This document shows, in pieces, positions 26,456 to 35,489 of a stretch of 64,000 bases of DNA. Position 1 is the first letter of the stretch. The number at the start of each line of letters is the position of its first letter. Location: the NCBI GenBank assembly GCA_025210375.1, contig JAOASB010000004.1, positions 62,001 through 126,000 of the forward strand, given 5' to 3'. The translations under genes and the position numbers were made by a program. Under the pieces are notes generated by a model that saw only the letters and a list, made by a program, of their open reading frames with translations, searched no databases and had not been told where the DNA came from. This DNA is from Maledivibacter sp. (lineage in GTDB: Bacteria; Bacillota; Clostridia; Peptostreptococcales; Caminicellaceae).

Positions 26456-27931
26456 ATGACAAGTAATAAGAATGAGGCTAAAGGTAAAAACGAAGTGAAG
26501 AATAAAAAGAAAAGAAAAACATGGACTATTAGTATAGTTATTGCTGCGTTTCTTTTTTTTAGTTGTATATCCGCTGTGATTTCATTCACATTAATTTATA
26601 AGGATTCTATTCATAATGGAATTTCTATAGAAAATGTTGATGTTGGTGGACTTACGGTAGTTGATGCTAATAATAAAATTGAAGAAAGTTTAAAATATGT
26701 TTTAGATAATGATAAATTAATATTGAGGTACGAAGATAAAACATGGAAATTTAGTCCTCAAGATATAGGATTAAAATACGACTTTTTAAAGGCCGTAAAT
26801 GATGCCTATCTCATAGGAAGACGAGGAACTTTTTTCGATAGAATACATACTATGATTGATCTTTTAAATGAGCCCTATGATATGTCATTAAAGTCTTCCC
26901 TAGATATGGAGAAAATGAATAATATATTGAGTATTATTGAAAAGGATATAAATAATCCTGGATTAAATGCTTCTATAAAAAGAGAGAATGATGTATTTAT
27001 CATTAAAGATGAGTCTATGGGTTTTAGACTAAATAAAGAAAAAACCCTTGAAGAAATTTCTAAAATTTTATTAGATAGTAATTTTTATGATATTAATGAG
27101 GTTGATTTGATTGTGGAAACCATAACACCAAAATACACATCAGAGATGCTTAGCAAAGTACAGGATTTATTGGGTTCGTATACTACAAAATTCAATACGA
27201 GGAAGGTAGGTAGAAGCTATAATGTTGGGTTGGCTTCTAAATCTGTGGATGGAACTGTACTTTTGCCGGGAGAGATTTTCTCCTTTAATGATATAGTTGG
27301 GCCTAGAACTATAAAAAATGGATACAAGATTGCTCCAGTAATATTTAAAGGTGAATTGGTTGATGGTGTTGGTGGAGGAATTTGTCAGGTCTCAAGTACT
27401 CTGTATAACAGTGTACTATATAGCAGCTTGGGTATTGTAGAAAGAGCTAATCATACAATTCCTTCTACATATGTTCCTATAGGTTTAGATGCTACAGTTT
27501 CCTACGGAGTATTGGATTTTAAGTTTCAAAATACATTATCTTCACCTATATATGTAGAATCTCTTATTAAGGGTAATAAGATTACTGTTAATATATATGG
27601 TGAGAGAAATTTTGATAAAGAAATAAAATTAAAGAGTGTCATAGATAAAGTTATAAAAAAAGATACGGAGATAATTTTTGATCCTAATATGTTTGAAGGA
27701 GATGAAATGATAGAAGAAAAGGGACGAAATGGGTTTAGGGTATCTTCATATATGCTTGTTTATCAAGGTGGAAAATTTGTAGAGAAAAAATTAGTGGCTA
27801 ATGATTATTATAGGCCAAGAAAGCAAATTATAAAAAAAGGATCTAAAAAGCCTGTTAATCAAAATGAGGAAATTAATAATAATGATATTAATAATAATGA
27901 TGGACAAAATGGTACAGAGATAAATAATTGA
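26456..27931 (+). CDS. VanW-family membrane-anchored surface protein
   Basis: A Lys-rich cytoplasmic start is followed by one membrane segment (about residues 24-46). Next come peptidoglycan-binding-4-like regions (about 50-215, SIENVDVGGLTVVDANNKI) and then a VanW domain (about 230-370). The VanW signature reads LLPGEIFSFNDIVGPRT and DGVGGGICQVSSTLYN. A late segment (about 390-460) resembles a G5-like region, and the tail is Asn/Asp-rich low complexity with a repeated INNND unit. ATG at 26456 behind GGTGGAGG is the start; ATG at 26441 overlaps that site. The exact role of VanW proteins is unknown. It is 51 nt after the FtsA-like gene and probably in the same operon. Confidence 0.88.
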   Translation: MTSNKNEAKGKNEVKNKKKRKTWTISIVIAAFLFFSCISAVISFTLIYKDSIHNGISIENVDVGGLTVVDANNKIEESLKYVLDNDKLILRYEDKTWKFSPQDIGLKYDFLKAVNDAYLIGRRGTFFDRIHTMIDLLNEPYDMSLKSSLDMEKMNNILSIIEKDINNPGLNASIKRENDVFIIKDESMGFRLNKEKTLEEISKILLDSNFYDINEVDLIVETITPKYTSEMLSKVQDLLGSYTTKFNTRKVGRSYNVGLASKSVDGTVLLPGEIFSFNDIVGPRTIKNGYKIAPVIFKGELVDGVGGGICQVSSTLYNSVLYSSLGIVERANHTIPSTYVPIGLDATVSYGVLDFKFQNTLSSPIYVESLIKGNKITVNIYGERNFDKEIKLKSVIDKVIKKDTEIIFDPNMFEGDEMIEEKGRNGFRVSSYMLVYQGGKFVEKKLVANDYYRPRKQIIKKGSKKPVNQNEEINNNDINNNDGQNGTEINN

Positions 27932-27948
27932 CAGCAGAGGTGTTTTTA

Positions 27949-28647
27949 ATGAATGAAGAATTATATGTAAAAAGTATTCAATGTCCTGTATGCGATGGAG
28001 AATTTACAACTAAAAAGGTTAGAACATCGGCTATAAGGGTTTCAAAAAGAGATCCAGATTTTTGCCCTTATTATGAAAGCGAAAATCCATTGTTTTATAG
28101 TGCATTTATATGCAATCACTGTGGATATGCAGCACTTGAAGGAGAGTTCTCAAATCTAAAGCATACTGATAAAGAAAAAGTTAGGAATATAATAACCCCT
28201 AAATGGTATCCAAGAAGCTACGGGGGTAAAAGAAGCCTTGATGAAGCTATTGAAGTATATAAATTAGCTTTGCTATGTACTAATGTTTTGGGGGGAAAGG
28301 ATAGTCTTTTAGGTAAAATATGCTTAAGATTATCGTGGTTCTATAGATATAAGGAAAATATAGAAGAAGAGAAAAAATTCACCCAATTTACAATAAACTC
28401 CTTTGAAGATGCATATACTGGGGAGCGAATAAATGATGATGAATATGATGAAATATCCATATTGTATTTGTTAGGGGAGTTAAGTAGAAGGGTAGATAAT
28501 TATAGTAAATCCATAATGTGGTTTGATAAAGTCTTAAGCAATCCACAAATAAAGAAGAAAAGACATATAGAATTAAAGGCTAGAGATCAATGGAGTATAG
28601 CAAGGGAGCAATATAAAAAGCAGAAAAGAGTTGTAGAAAATTTCTAA
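27949..28647 (+). CDS. DUF2225 zinc-ribbon protein with TPR-like C-terminus
   Basis: This 232-residue protein has two cysteine pairs typical of DUF2225: CPVCDGEF near the start and CNHCGYAALEGEF around residue 60, with DPDFCPYY between them. The C-terminal part is helical (about 95-225), with repeats resembling tetratricopeptides. DUF2225 proteins are common in Clostridia; their function is not known. ATG at 27949 behind GCAGAGGTG is the start, which places the Shine-Dalgarno sequence just after the vanW stop codon. Confidence 0.85.
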   Translation: MNEELYVKSIQCPVCDGEFTTKKVRTSAIRVSKRDPDFCPYYESENPLFYSAFICNHCGYAALEGEFSNLKHTDKEKVRNIITPKWYPRSYGGKRSLDEAIEVYKLALLCTNVLGGKDSLLGKICLRLSWFYRYKENIEEEKKFTQFTINSFEDAYTGERINDDEYDEISILYLLGELSRRVDNYSKSIMWFDKVLSNPQIKKKRHIELKARDQWSIAREQYKKQKRVVENF

Positions 28648-28692
28648 TCTCCATATAAATATTTATCCATAACTATGGGTAGAAAGGAGAAA

Positions 28693-29016
28693 ATGAATAA
28701 GATGGTTTTAGTAAATACTAATGAAATACCTGGCAAAGAAATTGTTGAAGTATATGGTTTGGTTAAGGGAAGTACTATCCAATCAAAACATATTGGAAAA
28801 GACATTTTAGCGGGATTAAAAACAATAGTTGGTGGAGAGATCAGTGAATATACAAAGATGCTAGAGCAAGCTAGAGAAATAGCAATTAAAAGAATGATAG
28901 AGGAAGCCACTGGTAAGGGGGCCAATGCCATTGTTAATATTAGATTTGCTACATCTGCTATAATGCAAGGGGCGGCTGAACTGTTAGTATATGGTACAGC
29001 CGTTAAAATTAAATAA
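28693..29016 (+). CDS. YbjQ/UPF0145-family protein
   Basis: This 107-residue protein of the UPF0145 (YbjQ, 'heavy-metal-binding domain') family forms ring-like oligomers in known structures. Family blocks are LVKGSTIQSKHIGKDI, GGEISEYTKMLEQARE and ATGKGANAIVNIRF. The ATG at 28693 follows AGAAAGGAG; the in-frame ATG at 28675 lies upstream of that site. The name suggests metal binding, but the biochemical function is not established. A terminator follows. Confidence 0.88.
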   Translation: MNKMVLVNTNEIPGKEIVEVYGLVKGSTIQSKHIGKDILAGLKTIVGGEISEYTKMLEQAREIAIKRMIEEATGKGANAIVNIRFATSAIMQGAAELLVYGTAVKIK

Positions 29017-29052
29017 TTATTGATTTTATGAATATTCCCTCATATAATAAAG

Positions 29053-29080
29053 ATGTCCTAATACTAGGGCATTATTTTTT
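29053..29080 (+). terminator. Terminator before cobU
   Basis: ATGTCCTA pairs with TAGGGCAT (one G-U) around ATAC, followed by TATTTTTT. It separates the YbjQ unit from the cobU-cobS-cobC genes. Confidence 0.82.
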
Positions 29081-29107
29081 AACCAAAGAAAAATGGAGGG
29101 ATCATAT

Positions 29108-29704
29108 ATGGCGAGTAACAATATAAGGAAATCATCGGATAAGGATTCTAAAATTATATTAATTACTGGAGGAGCGAGGAGTGGAAAAAGTTCCTTTGCA
29201 GAAAAGCTAGCAGCTGATTTAAGCCAAAAAGTAGCATACATAGCCACCGCGATACCCTTCGATGAGGGAATGAAGGATAGAATAAAAAAACATAAAAATT
29301 CCAGACCCGATTATTGGATGACCTATGAAATCTATAAAGATATTTATAAATATATAGACCAGATATCACAAAATTATGATGTGATTTTATTAGATTGTGT
29401 AACTATTCTAGTAACCAACCTAATGTTTGAGAACCATGAGATCCATTGGGATACCATTAAAAGAGAAGAAATTGACAAAATAGAGATACACATAAAGAAA
29501 CAAATTAGTCTGCTTATAGATGAGATGAAGGCTTCAAAAATAAAGTCCATTTTAGTTACAAACGAAGTTGGGATGGGAATAGTGCCTGAAAATAAATTGT
29601 CTAGGGTGTTTAGGGATATAGCCGGTAGGATCAATCAATTTATAGCAGGTAGTGCGGATGAAGTTTATTTTACAGTTTCTGGTATACCTATGAAGATAAA
29701 ATAG
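29108..29704 (+). CDS. cobU: Adenosylcobinamide kinase / adenosylcobinamide-phosphate guanylyltransferase
   Basis: This bifunctional enzyme of nucleotide-loop assembly phosphorylates adenosylcobinamide and then adds GMP. The P-loop is TGGARSGKSSFAE near residue 20. AYIATAIPFDEGMKDRIKKH and DVILLDCVTILVTNLMFE follow, as in CobU. LVTNEVGMGIVPEN is the last family signature. The ATG at 29108 sits behind ATGGAGGG; the in-frame ATG at 29093 lies within that site. It starts a three-gene nucleotide-loop unit that lies upstream of the cobalamin riboswitch and so is not under its direct control. Confidence 0.95.
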   Translation: MASNNIRKSSDKDSKIILITGGARSGKSSFAEKLAADLSQKVAYIATAIPFDEGMKDRIKKHKNSRPDYWMTYEIYKDIYKYIDQISQNYDVILLDCVTILVTNLMFENHEIHWDTIKREEIDKIEIHIKKQISLLIDEMKASKIKSILVTNEVGMGIVPENKLSRVFRDIAGRINQFIAGSADEVYFTVSGIPMKIK

Positions 29705-29718
29705 AGGAGAAAATGGTT

Positions 29719-30450
29719 ATGAAGAGATTTATACTTATGCTTCAATTTTTAACAAGGATACCAATTAATATAAACCTACAGGTTGATGAGGATGACTTTT
29801 TCAAAGGAGTTATATTTTTTCCACTGGTAGGATTAATTATTGGAATGTTTGTAGTCATTGCCTATTATGTAGGCACAAGAGTATCTAGTAAGCTATTAGG
29901 TGCTGTTTTTGCAATAGTTATAGAAATATTTATTACCGGTGGACTACATCTCGACGGATTAGCCGATAGCTTTGATGGGATATATAGTAATAGACCGAAG
30001 GATAGGGTCTTAGAGATAATGAAGGATAGTAGACTTGGAACCAATGGAGCATTAGCCATATTTTGTATCTTGATATTAAAGATTGCACTGATAAGTGGTA
30101 TTGAAATTGTATATGCTTATCCAATACTACTTTTGATGCCAGTGTTTTCAAGGCTTAATATAGTGTTTGCATCTAGAATAGCTAAGCCGGCTAGGCCTCA
30201 AGGTATGGGGAATCTTTTTATTGGAAGGGTAAATACAAAGGAGTTTATACTTGCACTAATTATAGCAATAATCCCTTCACTGATATTTTTGAGGATTAGT
30301 ATCTCCATAGGAATATTATTAATATTTGCCCTATGGTATGTAAGGCATATAACTGGAAGAATAGATGGAATGACAGGGGATACTCTAGGTGCATTGTGTG
30401 AATTGTCTGAGGTAGTGTTTCTCTTAATTGCAGTTGGTGTGGTTAGGTAA
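29719..30450 (+). CDS. cobS: Adenosylcobinamide-GDP ribazoletransferase (cobalamin synthase)
   Basis: This integral membrane enzyme joins adenosylcobinamide-GDP with alpha-ribazole (phosphate) to give adenosylcobalamin (phosphate). It has 243 residues with about six membrane helices. The metal-binding motif reads GGLHLDGLADSFDGI, followed by DSRLGTNGALA and RITGRIDGMTGDTLGA-like blocks near the C-terminus. ATG at 29719 is 9 nt from GAGGAG; ATG at 29713 is too close. It follows cobU by 14 nt. Confidence 0.94.
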   Translation: MKRFILMLQFLTRIPININLQVDEDDFFKGVIFFPLVGLIIGMFVVIAYYVGTRVSSKLLGAVFAIVIEIFITGGLHLDGLADSFDGIYSNRPKDRVLEIMKDSRLGTNGALAIFCILILKIALISGIEIVYAYPILLLMPVFSRLNIVFASRIAKPARPQGMGNLFIGRVNTKEFILALIIAIIPSLIFLRISISIGILLIFALWYVRHITGRIDGMTGDTLGALCELSEVVFLLIAVGVVR

Positions 30451-30470
30451 AAGTTCTTAGATAAATCACC

Positions 30471-30522
30471 AACGGAGAAATTCGGGTTTTTAGGCAGCCA
30501 GAAGGGACTTTAGTCGTCTTTA
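30471..30522 (+). repeat. Truncated family C element between cobS and cobC
   Basis: Bases 30471-30489 match 52641-52659 at 18 of 19 positions (AACGRAGAAATTCGGGTTT). Similarity continues through CAGCC and GAAG to a divergent right end. It looks like the 3' third of the element at 52496-52697. Confidence 0.6.
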
Positions 30523-30546
30523 TTAAGTATGTTAGGAGATTTAAGT

Positions 30547-31137
30547 ATGCTAGAGATAGTTTTTGTGAGACATGGGGAATCGGAGATGAACAAGGAGAGG
30601 GCATATTGTGGATGGACAAATTCCCTTCTTACGAAAAATGGATTAGAACAGGCTAAGCTAGTGGGTGAAAAGCTATCCTGTGAAGACATTGACCTAATTA
30701 TAAGTAGTGATTTAGATAGATGTCTTAAAACTGCGGATATAATTAATAGCTTTCATAAAAAAAATATAACTACAGAGCCGGATTTTAGGGAGTTACACTT
30801 TGGCTCCTGGGAAGGACTTTCCTATGATAGGATTTGTAGGGATTTTCCACAAAAGTCAAAGGAATGGGAAAAAGACTTTATAAATTTTAAAATACCTAGG
30901 GGCGAAAGCTTATTTGACATGCATCAAAGAGTAAATAATGCATTTGATAGGATGATTGCTCGGCATAAAGAGGGTAAAATACTTATAGTATCCCATTCGG
31001 GAGTTATTAGAAGCATTTTATCACAGCAGATATCGGGAGGTATTGATGCATACTGGAAGTTTAAAATAGAGAACTGTGGGATAACTAGGCTTCAAATAGT
31101 TGATGGATTTCCCATAATTACTTCAATCAATCAGTAA
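30547..31137 (+). CDS. cobC: Histidine phosphatase, probable alpha-ribazole phosphatase
   Basis: This histidine phosphatase superfamily protein of 196 residues has the catalytic motif FVRHGESEMN, a middle FRELHFGSWEGLSYD block and the second His in IVSHSGVIRS. In the cob context it should dephosphorylate alpha-ribazole phosphate or cobalamin 5'-phosphate, the last step of nucleotide-loop assembly. The ATG at 30547 follows TTAGGAGA; the ATG at 30529 overlaps it. Sequence alone cannot exclude a general phosphoglycerate mutase-like phosphatase, but the neighbours cobU and cobS support CobC. Confidence 0.87.
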   Translation: MLEIVFVRHGESEMNKERAYCGWTNSLLTKNGLEQAKLVGEKLSCEDIDLIISSDLDRCLKTADIINSFHKKNITTEPDFRELHFGSWEGLSYDRICRDFPQKSKEWEKDFINFKIPRGESLFDMHQRVNNAFDRMIARHKEGKILIVSHSGVIRSILSQQISGGIDAYWKFKIENCGITRLQIVDGFPIITSINQ

Positions 31138-31217
31138 TTATTTAACAACATTTACTTTGTTGAAAACTATAGAATATGTATTGTTTATAATTAGCTATTC
31201 TGATAAAATAAAGCTGT

Positions 31218-31290
31218 ACCCAGATCATTCATAGGAAATTTAAAGTTGAATTATATTTTTAAACTTTCTATGAATAATCTGGGTTATAAT
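31218..31290 (+). terminator. Long terminator hairpin after cobC
   Basis: ACCCAGATCATTCATAGGAAA pairs with TTTCTATGAATAATCTGGGT, giving an imperfect stem of over 20 bp with an AT-rich loop. An AT-rich tail follows. It isolates cobC from the riboswitch-controlled operon. Confidence 0.75.
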
Positions 31291-31302
31291 TTAATACTTT
31301 TA

Positions 31303-31490
31303 ATAGGTGTTTTTTAATAACTTTAAAGGGAAAATGGTGAAAATCCATTACAGCCCCCGCTACTGTAAGTGAGGATGAAACTAGAAATAACCACTCGATC
31401 TGTGCTATCGGGGAAGGTTCTAGGAGTAAGTTGATCCACAAGTCAGGAGACCTGCCTATTAAGTAAGCAAACTACCTTCGGCGGGAGGGG
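31303..31490 (+). promoter_or_regulatory. Cobalamin riboswitch
   Basis: The order of conserved elements is that of the B12 aptamer: AGGTG near 31305, GGGAAAATGGTGAAAATCCATT, ACAGCCCCCGCTACTGTAA, and the B12 box AGTCAGGAGACCTGCCT at 31441-31457. It lies about 110 nt before cbiA and is followed by an intrinsic terminator. This implies that adenosylcobalamin stops transcription of the biosynthetic genes. Confidence 0.95.
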
Positions 31491-31526
31491 GGATACATAC
31501 ATATTCCTCAATTATATATGTATTTT

Positions 31527-31559
31527 ACCTGATCTCGCTATGTGTCAGGTTTTTTTTAT
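31527..31559 (+). terminator. Expression-platform terminator of the cobalamin riboswitch
   Basis: ACCTGA pairs with TCAGGT and is followed by eight Ts. It lies between the aptamer and cbiA, as expected for a transcriptional OFF switch. An AT-rich hairpin around 31493-31523 (ATACATA with TATATGTAT) may be part of the competing fold. Confidence 0.85.
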
Positions 31560-31600
31560 TGCAATTTAATTAACTCATAAGAGAGAAATAGGTGATAAAA

Positions 31601-33004
31601 GTGAAAATCCCTAGAGTAGTTATAGCAGGAACTCAAAGTGGAGTGGGTAAGACTACAATATCCACGGGCATAATGAGGGCGCTGGTTTTAAGAGATATTG
31701 ATGTTCAACCCTTTAAAGTAGGGCCAGATTATATTGACCCTGCCTTTCATAGCTTTGTAACCCGTAACAAATCCAGAAATCTAGATAGCTGGATGCTTGA
31801 AGAGGAAATTTTAAGAGGTCTATTTATTAAAAACTCCCAGGATAAAAGAATTTCTGTTATAGAAGGCGTAATGGGTTTGTACGATGGCTTTGGTATCCAA
31901 AGGGATATGGGAAGTACAGCCCATGTATCAAAAATAATAAAGTCTCCTGTTATTTTGGTAATAGATGGAGGCGGTATGTCTTCAAGTGCTGCTGCTATGG
32001 TGCTTGGATACAAAAGCTACGATACTGAGATGGACTTAAAGGGAGTCATAATCAACAATGTATCCGGAGAAAAACACTATCAACTATTAAAAAGGGTTAT
32101 AGAAAAGGATACGGGAATAAAGTGTTTTGGATATTTAAAGAAAAATCTAAATATAAAGCTTGAAAGTCGACATTTGGGGTTAGTTCCTAGTGTTGAAGTA
32201 GATGGCTTAGAAAATAAATTAAATGAGCTTGCTGAAATGGTTGAAGGAACCATAGATATAGATGGAATTATAAGTCTTGCTGATGGGGCTATAGAGTTAA
32301 AGTATAGCAATAAAACTAATATAAGTATAAATAAAACTATAAATATAGGAGTTGCATTAGACAAAGCATTCAATTTTTACTATCAAGACAATTTAGACCT
32401 CCTAGAGGATTTAGGAGCTAATCTAGTTTATTTTAGTCCTTTAAAGGACAAGGATTTACCTAAAAATCTACATGGACTATATATAGGAGGAGGTTTTCCC
32501 GAGGTTTTTGCAAAGGAGCTTGAAGAAAATATACAAATGAGAAATGCAATAAAAAAAGCTTCAGCCAATGGGATGCCTATATATGCTGAATGTGGTGGAT
32601 TGATGTTTTTAACAAATTCTATTACAACCCTGGAGGATAAAAGGTTCAAGATGGTTGGAGCTTTCCATAGAGATGCCAGGATGACTAAAAGACTTCAAAG
32701 ATTTGGATATGTATATGTAAATATAAATAAATCCTGTGCTATTTCCGGGGGAAATGAAATGGTGAGAGCCCATGAGTTTCATAGATCGACTTTGAATGAT
32801 AGTAGTGGAGAAAACTGTGCATACAGAGTGGATAAGATAAGGGAAAATCAGCTTCAAAAATCATGGGAATGCGGACTTGTAAAGGATAATACATTGGGAG
32901 CATATGCCCATATTCACTTTTATGCTAATAAAAAATTAGCTGAGAACTTTATAAATAATTGCAGGATATTTAAAGAAAAAGGAAGTGTTAGCTTTGAAGA
33001 ATAA
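31601..33004 (+). CDS. cbiA: Cobyrinate a,c-diamide synthase
   Basis: This enzyme amidates the a and c carboxylates of cobyrinate using glutamine and ATP. The N-terminal P-loop domain reads AGTQSGVGKTTIS, followed by QPFKVGPDYIDP and EGVMGLYDG. The C-terminal class I glutamine amidotransferase domain has its Cys in YAECGGLMFL and ends with AYAHIHFYAN. GTG at 31601 lies 5 nt after AGGTGA; an in-frame GTG at 31592 overlaps that site. It is the first gene after the cobalamin riboswitch, and its 3' end overlaps cobQ. Confidence 0.94.
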   Translation: MKIPRVVIAGTQSGVGKTTISTGIMRALVLRDIDVQPFKVGPDYIDPAFHSFVTRNKSRNLDSWMLEEEILRGLFIKNSQDKRISVIEGVMGLYDGFGIQRDMGSTAHVSKIIKSPVILVIDGGGMSSSAAAMVLGYKSYDTEMDLKGVIINNVSGEKHYQLLKRVIEKDTGIKCFGYLKKNLNIKLESRHLGLVPSVEVDGLENKLNELAEMVEGTIDIDGIISLADGAIELKYSNKTNISINKTINIGVALDKAFNFYYQDNLDLLEDLGANLVYFSPLKDKDLPKNLHGLYIGGGFPEVFAKELEENIQMRNAIKKASANGMPIYAECGGLMFLTNSITTLEDKRFKMVGAFHRDARMTKRLQRFGYVYVNINKSCAISGGNEMVRAHEFHRSTLNDSSGENCAYRVDKIRENQLQKSWECGLVKDNTLGAYAHIHFYANKKLAENFINNCRIFKEKGSVSFEE

Positions 33005-34520
33005 ATCATTAATGCTGCAAGGTACAGCATCATCCGTTGGTAAAAGCATATTGACCGCTGCTTTTTGTAGGATATTCAAGGAGGATGGATACAAGGTATC
33101 CCCCTTTAAATCTCAAAACATGGCACTTAATTCATATATAACTGAAGAAGGACTTGAGATGGGAAGGGCTCAGGTAGTTCAAGCAGAAGCAAGTGGACAA
33201 AGCCCCTCGGTTTTAATGAATCCCATATTGCTAAAGCCTACCACGGATAAAAAATGTCAGGTCATTTTGAATGGCAAGGTTTATAATAACCTTTCTGCAA
33301 TGGAATATCATAACTTTAAACCAAAGCTTAAGGAATTGGTTAAAGAGACATATTATAAGCTCAGCAAGGACAATGATATAGTTGTTTTAGAAGGTGCAGG
33401 CAGTCCAGCAGAGATTAACCTTAGAGAAAATGATTTAGTAAACATGGGTATGGCAGAAATATCGGATTCTCCTGTGGTTATAGTAGGAGATATTGATCGT
33501 GGTGGAGTATTTGCTTCTATTTATGGGACTATAAAGCTTCTAGCTAAGGAAGAACAAAAAAGGGTTAAGGGCATAATAATCAATAAATTTAGAGGCGATG
33601 TAGAAATACTAAAGCCCGGTATAAAGATGTTAGAAGATTTAATAGATATACCTGTTTTAGGTGTTATTCCATATATGGATGTTCAAATAGAAGATGAAGA
33701 TAGTCTTGCTGAGAGGTTTAGAAGAAGAGAAGCCGGTAGGGGTGAAATTAATGTTGAGGTACTGTATCTTCCCCATGTGTCAAACTTTACGGACTTTAAT
33801 GTTTTTGAAACCCAAGAAGATGTTAATTTAAGGTATGTTATGAGGGGAGAAGGGATAGGTAATCCCGATATATTGATAATACCTGGGTCGAAAAATACCA
33901 TTGAAGACCTAATATATCTTAGAAATTCTGGACTTGAAGAGCAGATTCTTAGATTGAGTAGAGCAGGAAAAATAATAGTAGGTATCTGTGGAGGATATCA
34001 GATATTAGGAACAAAGATAAAGGACCCCCATGGAACAGAAAGTGGCATAGATGAAATAAATGGATTAGGGCTTTTAAATACTGAAACAGTTTTTGAGCAG
34101 GAGAAGACTACAACTCAGATAGAGGGTGACATTCTTACCCACAATAATGGTATATTAGATAATATACAAGCCCATAGGGTTATGGGATACGAAATCCATA
34201 TGGGACAAACCATCCTTCTAGATGATACTTCAGCTTTTCTAAAAATAACAAAACGGTTGGATAAGTATGTAGAGGTTTTAGATGGGGCAGTAAATAAAGA
34301 AGGAAATGTATTTGGAACCTATATACATGGGGTTTTTGATAATATCGAATTTACAAGAGAAATCCTAAATAAAGTTAGGGAATTAAAGGGACTTGGAAGA
34401 ATTGAAAGCAGCGTTCATAGCTTCGATGACTTTAAGGAAAGAGAGTATAGAAAGCTGGCTAAATGTGTTAGGAACAATGTTGACATGGAAAAAATATATG
34501 AGATTGTAAATGGTGATTAG
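32994..34520 (+). CDS. cobQ: Cobyric acid synthase
   Basis: This is CbiP/CobQ, which amidates the b, d, e and g carboxylates of adenosylcobyrinic a,c-diamide. The N-terminal motif LMLQGTASSVGKSILTAAFCR is followed by FKSQNMALNSYIT and VVLEGAGSPAEINL. The C-terminal amidotransferase domain has IVGICGGYQILG and TYIHGVFDN. TTG at 32994 is about 8 nt from AGGAAG; the GTG at 32985 abuts that site. The gene overlaps the cbiA stop by 11 nt. Confidence 0.94.
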   Translation: MKNKSLMLQGTASSVGKSILTAAFCRIFKEDGYKVSPFKSQNMALNSYITEEGLEMGRAQVVQAEASGQSPSVLMNPILLKPTTDKKCQVILNGKVYNNLSAMEYHNFKPKLKELVKETYYKLSKDNDIVVLEGAGSPAEINLRENDLVNMGMAEISDSPVVIVGDIDRGGVFASIYGTIKLLAKEEQKRVKGIIINKFRGDVEILKPGIKMLEDLIDIPVLGVIPYMDVQIEDEDSLAERFRRREAGRGEINVEVLYLPHVSNFTDFNVFETQEDVNLRYVMRGEGIGNPDILIIPGSKNTIEDLIYLRNSGLEEQILRLSRAGKIIVGICGGYQILGTKIKDPHGTESGIDEINGLGLLNTETVFEQEKTTTQIEGDILTHNNGILDNIQAHRVMGYEIHMGQTILLDDTSAFLKITKRLDKYVEVLDGAVNKEGNVFGTYIHGVFDNIEFTREILNKVRELKGLGRIESSVHSFDDFKEREYRKLAKCVRNNVDMEKIYEIVNGD

Positions 34521-34522
34521 AT

Positions 34523-35476
34523 ATGGAGCATATTTTTATAGGTTATTTTTTAGATATAGTTTTTGGTGATCCATATTGGATTCCCCATCCCATTAGATTT
34601 ATAGGTAAGGGAATTAGTAAATTTGAAGTATTCTTAAGAAGATTCTTTAAGCAGGAAAAGGAATTAAAGCTAGGTGGAGTGATACTAGCTATTGGGATTA
34701 TAGGGTCAACCTATTTGATAACATTTTTAACATTGACTCTTTTAAAGAATTTTAGTCAACCTGCTGCTATGGTTGTTGAGACTTTTATGATATTTCAAAT
34801 ACTTGCTGCCAAGAGTCTTTCAAAGGAAAGTAGAAAGGTTTATTATCCATTAAAGGAAGAGGATATTCCTGGTGCAAGGAAGTTTTTATCATATATAGTT
34901 GGAAGGGATACAGCTGGCTTAGATGGTGAGGAAATTACTAGAGCTACTGTTGAAACCGTTGCTGAAAATATATCCGATGGGATTATAGCTCCTTTAGTAT
35001 ATATATTTATTGGAGGCGCACCCTTAGGTATGGCTTATAAAGCTATAAATACTTTAGATTCTATGGTTGGCTATAAAAATGATAGGTATAAGGATTTTGG
35101 TTGGGCATCGGCAAAAATCGATGATATTGCCAATTTTATACCCGCTAGATTGACAGGGGCTTTAATTACATTATCCTGCATATTCTTAAGATACGATACC
35201 AAAAATTCCCTAAATATATTGATAAGAGATAGAAAAAATCATAGCAGTCCAAATGCGGGCTATCCTGAGTCAGCAGTTGCAGGGGCTCTAGGTATCCAGC
35301 TTGGAGGAACAAATATATACTTTGGGAAATCTGTTTATAAGCCTACCATTGGAGACAAACTTCGCAATATAGATATTGAAGATATAAATAGAACAATAAG
35401 GATAATGTATCTATCATCGTTTTTAGGAATTTTCTTGTTAGGAATCATTAAATACTTTATGGACTTGTTTATATAA
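34523..35476 (+). CDS. cbiB: Adenosylcobinamide-phosphate synthase
   Basis: This integral membrane protein of 317 residues condenses adenosylcobyric acid with (R)-1-amino-2-propanol phosphate. The family start GYFLDIVFGDPYWIPHPIR is clear. TVETVAENISDGIIAPLVY and NTLDSMVGYKNDRYKDFGW follow, and then PNAGYPESAVAGALGIQLGG. It begins 2 nt after the cobQ stop, so translation is probably coupled. Confidence 0.95.
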   Translation: MEHIFIGYFLDIVFGDPYWIPHPIRFIGKGISKFEVFLRRFFKQEKELKLGGVILAIGIIGSTYLITFLTLTLLKNFSQPAAMVVETFMIFQILAAKSLSKESRKVYYPLKEEDIPGARKFLSYIVGRDTAGLDGEEITRATVETVAENISDGIIAPLVYIFIGGAPLGMAYKAINTLDSMVGYKNDRYKDFGWASAKIDDIANFIPARLTGALITLSCIFLRYDTKNSLNILIRDRKNHSSPNAGYPESAVAGALGIQLGGTNIYFGKSVYKPTIGDKLRNIDIEDINRTIRIMYLSSFLGIFLLGIIKYFMDLFI

Positions 35477-35489
35477 AGGAGAGATCAAA

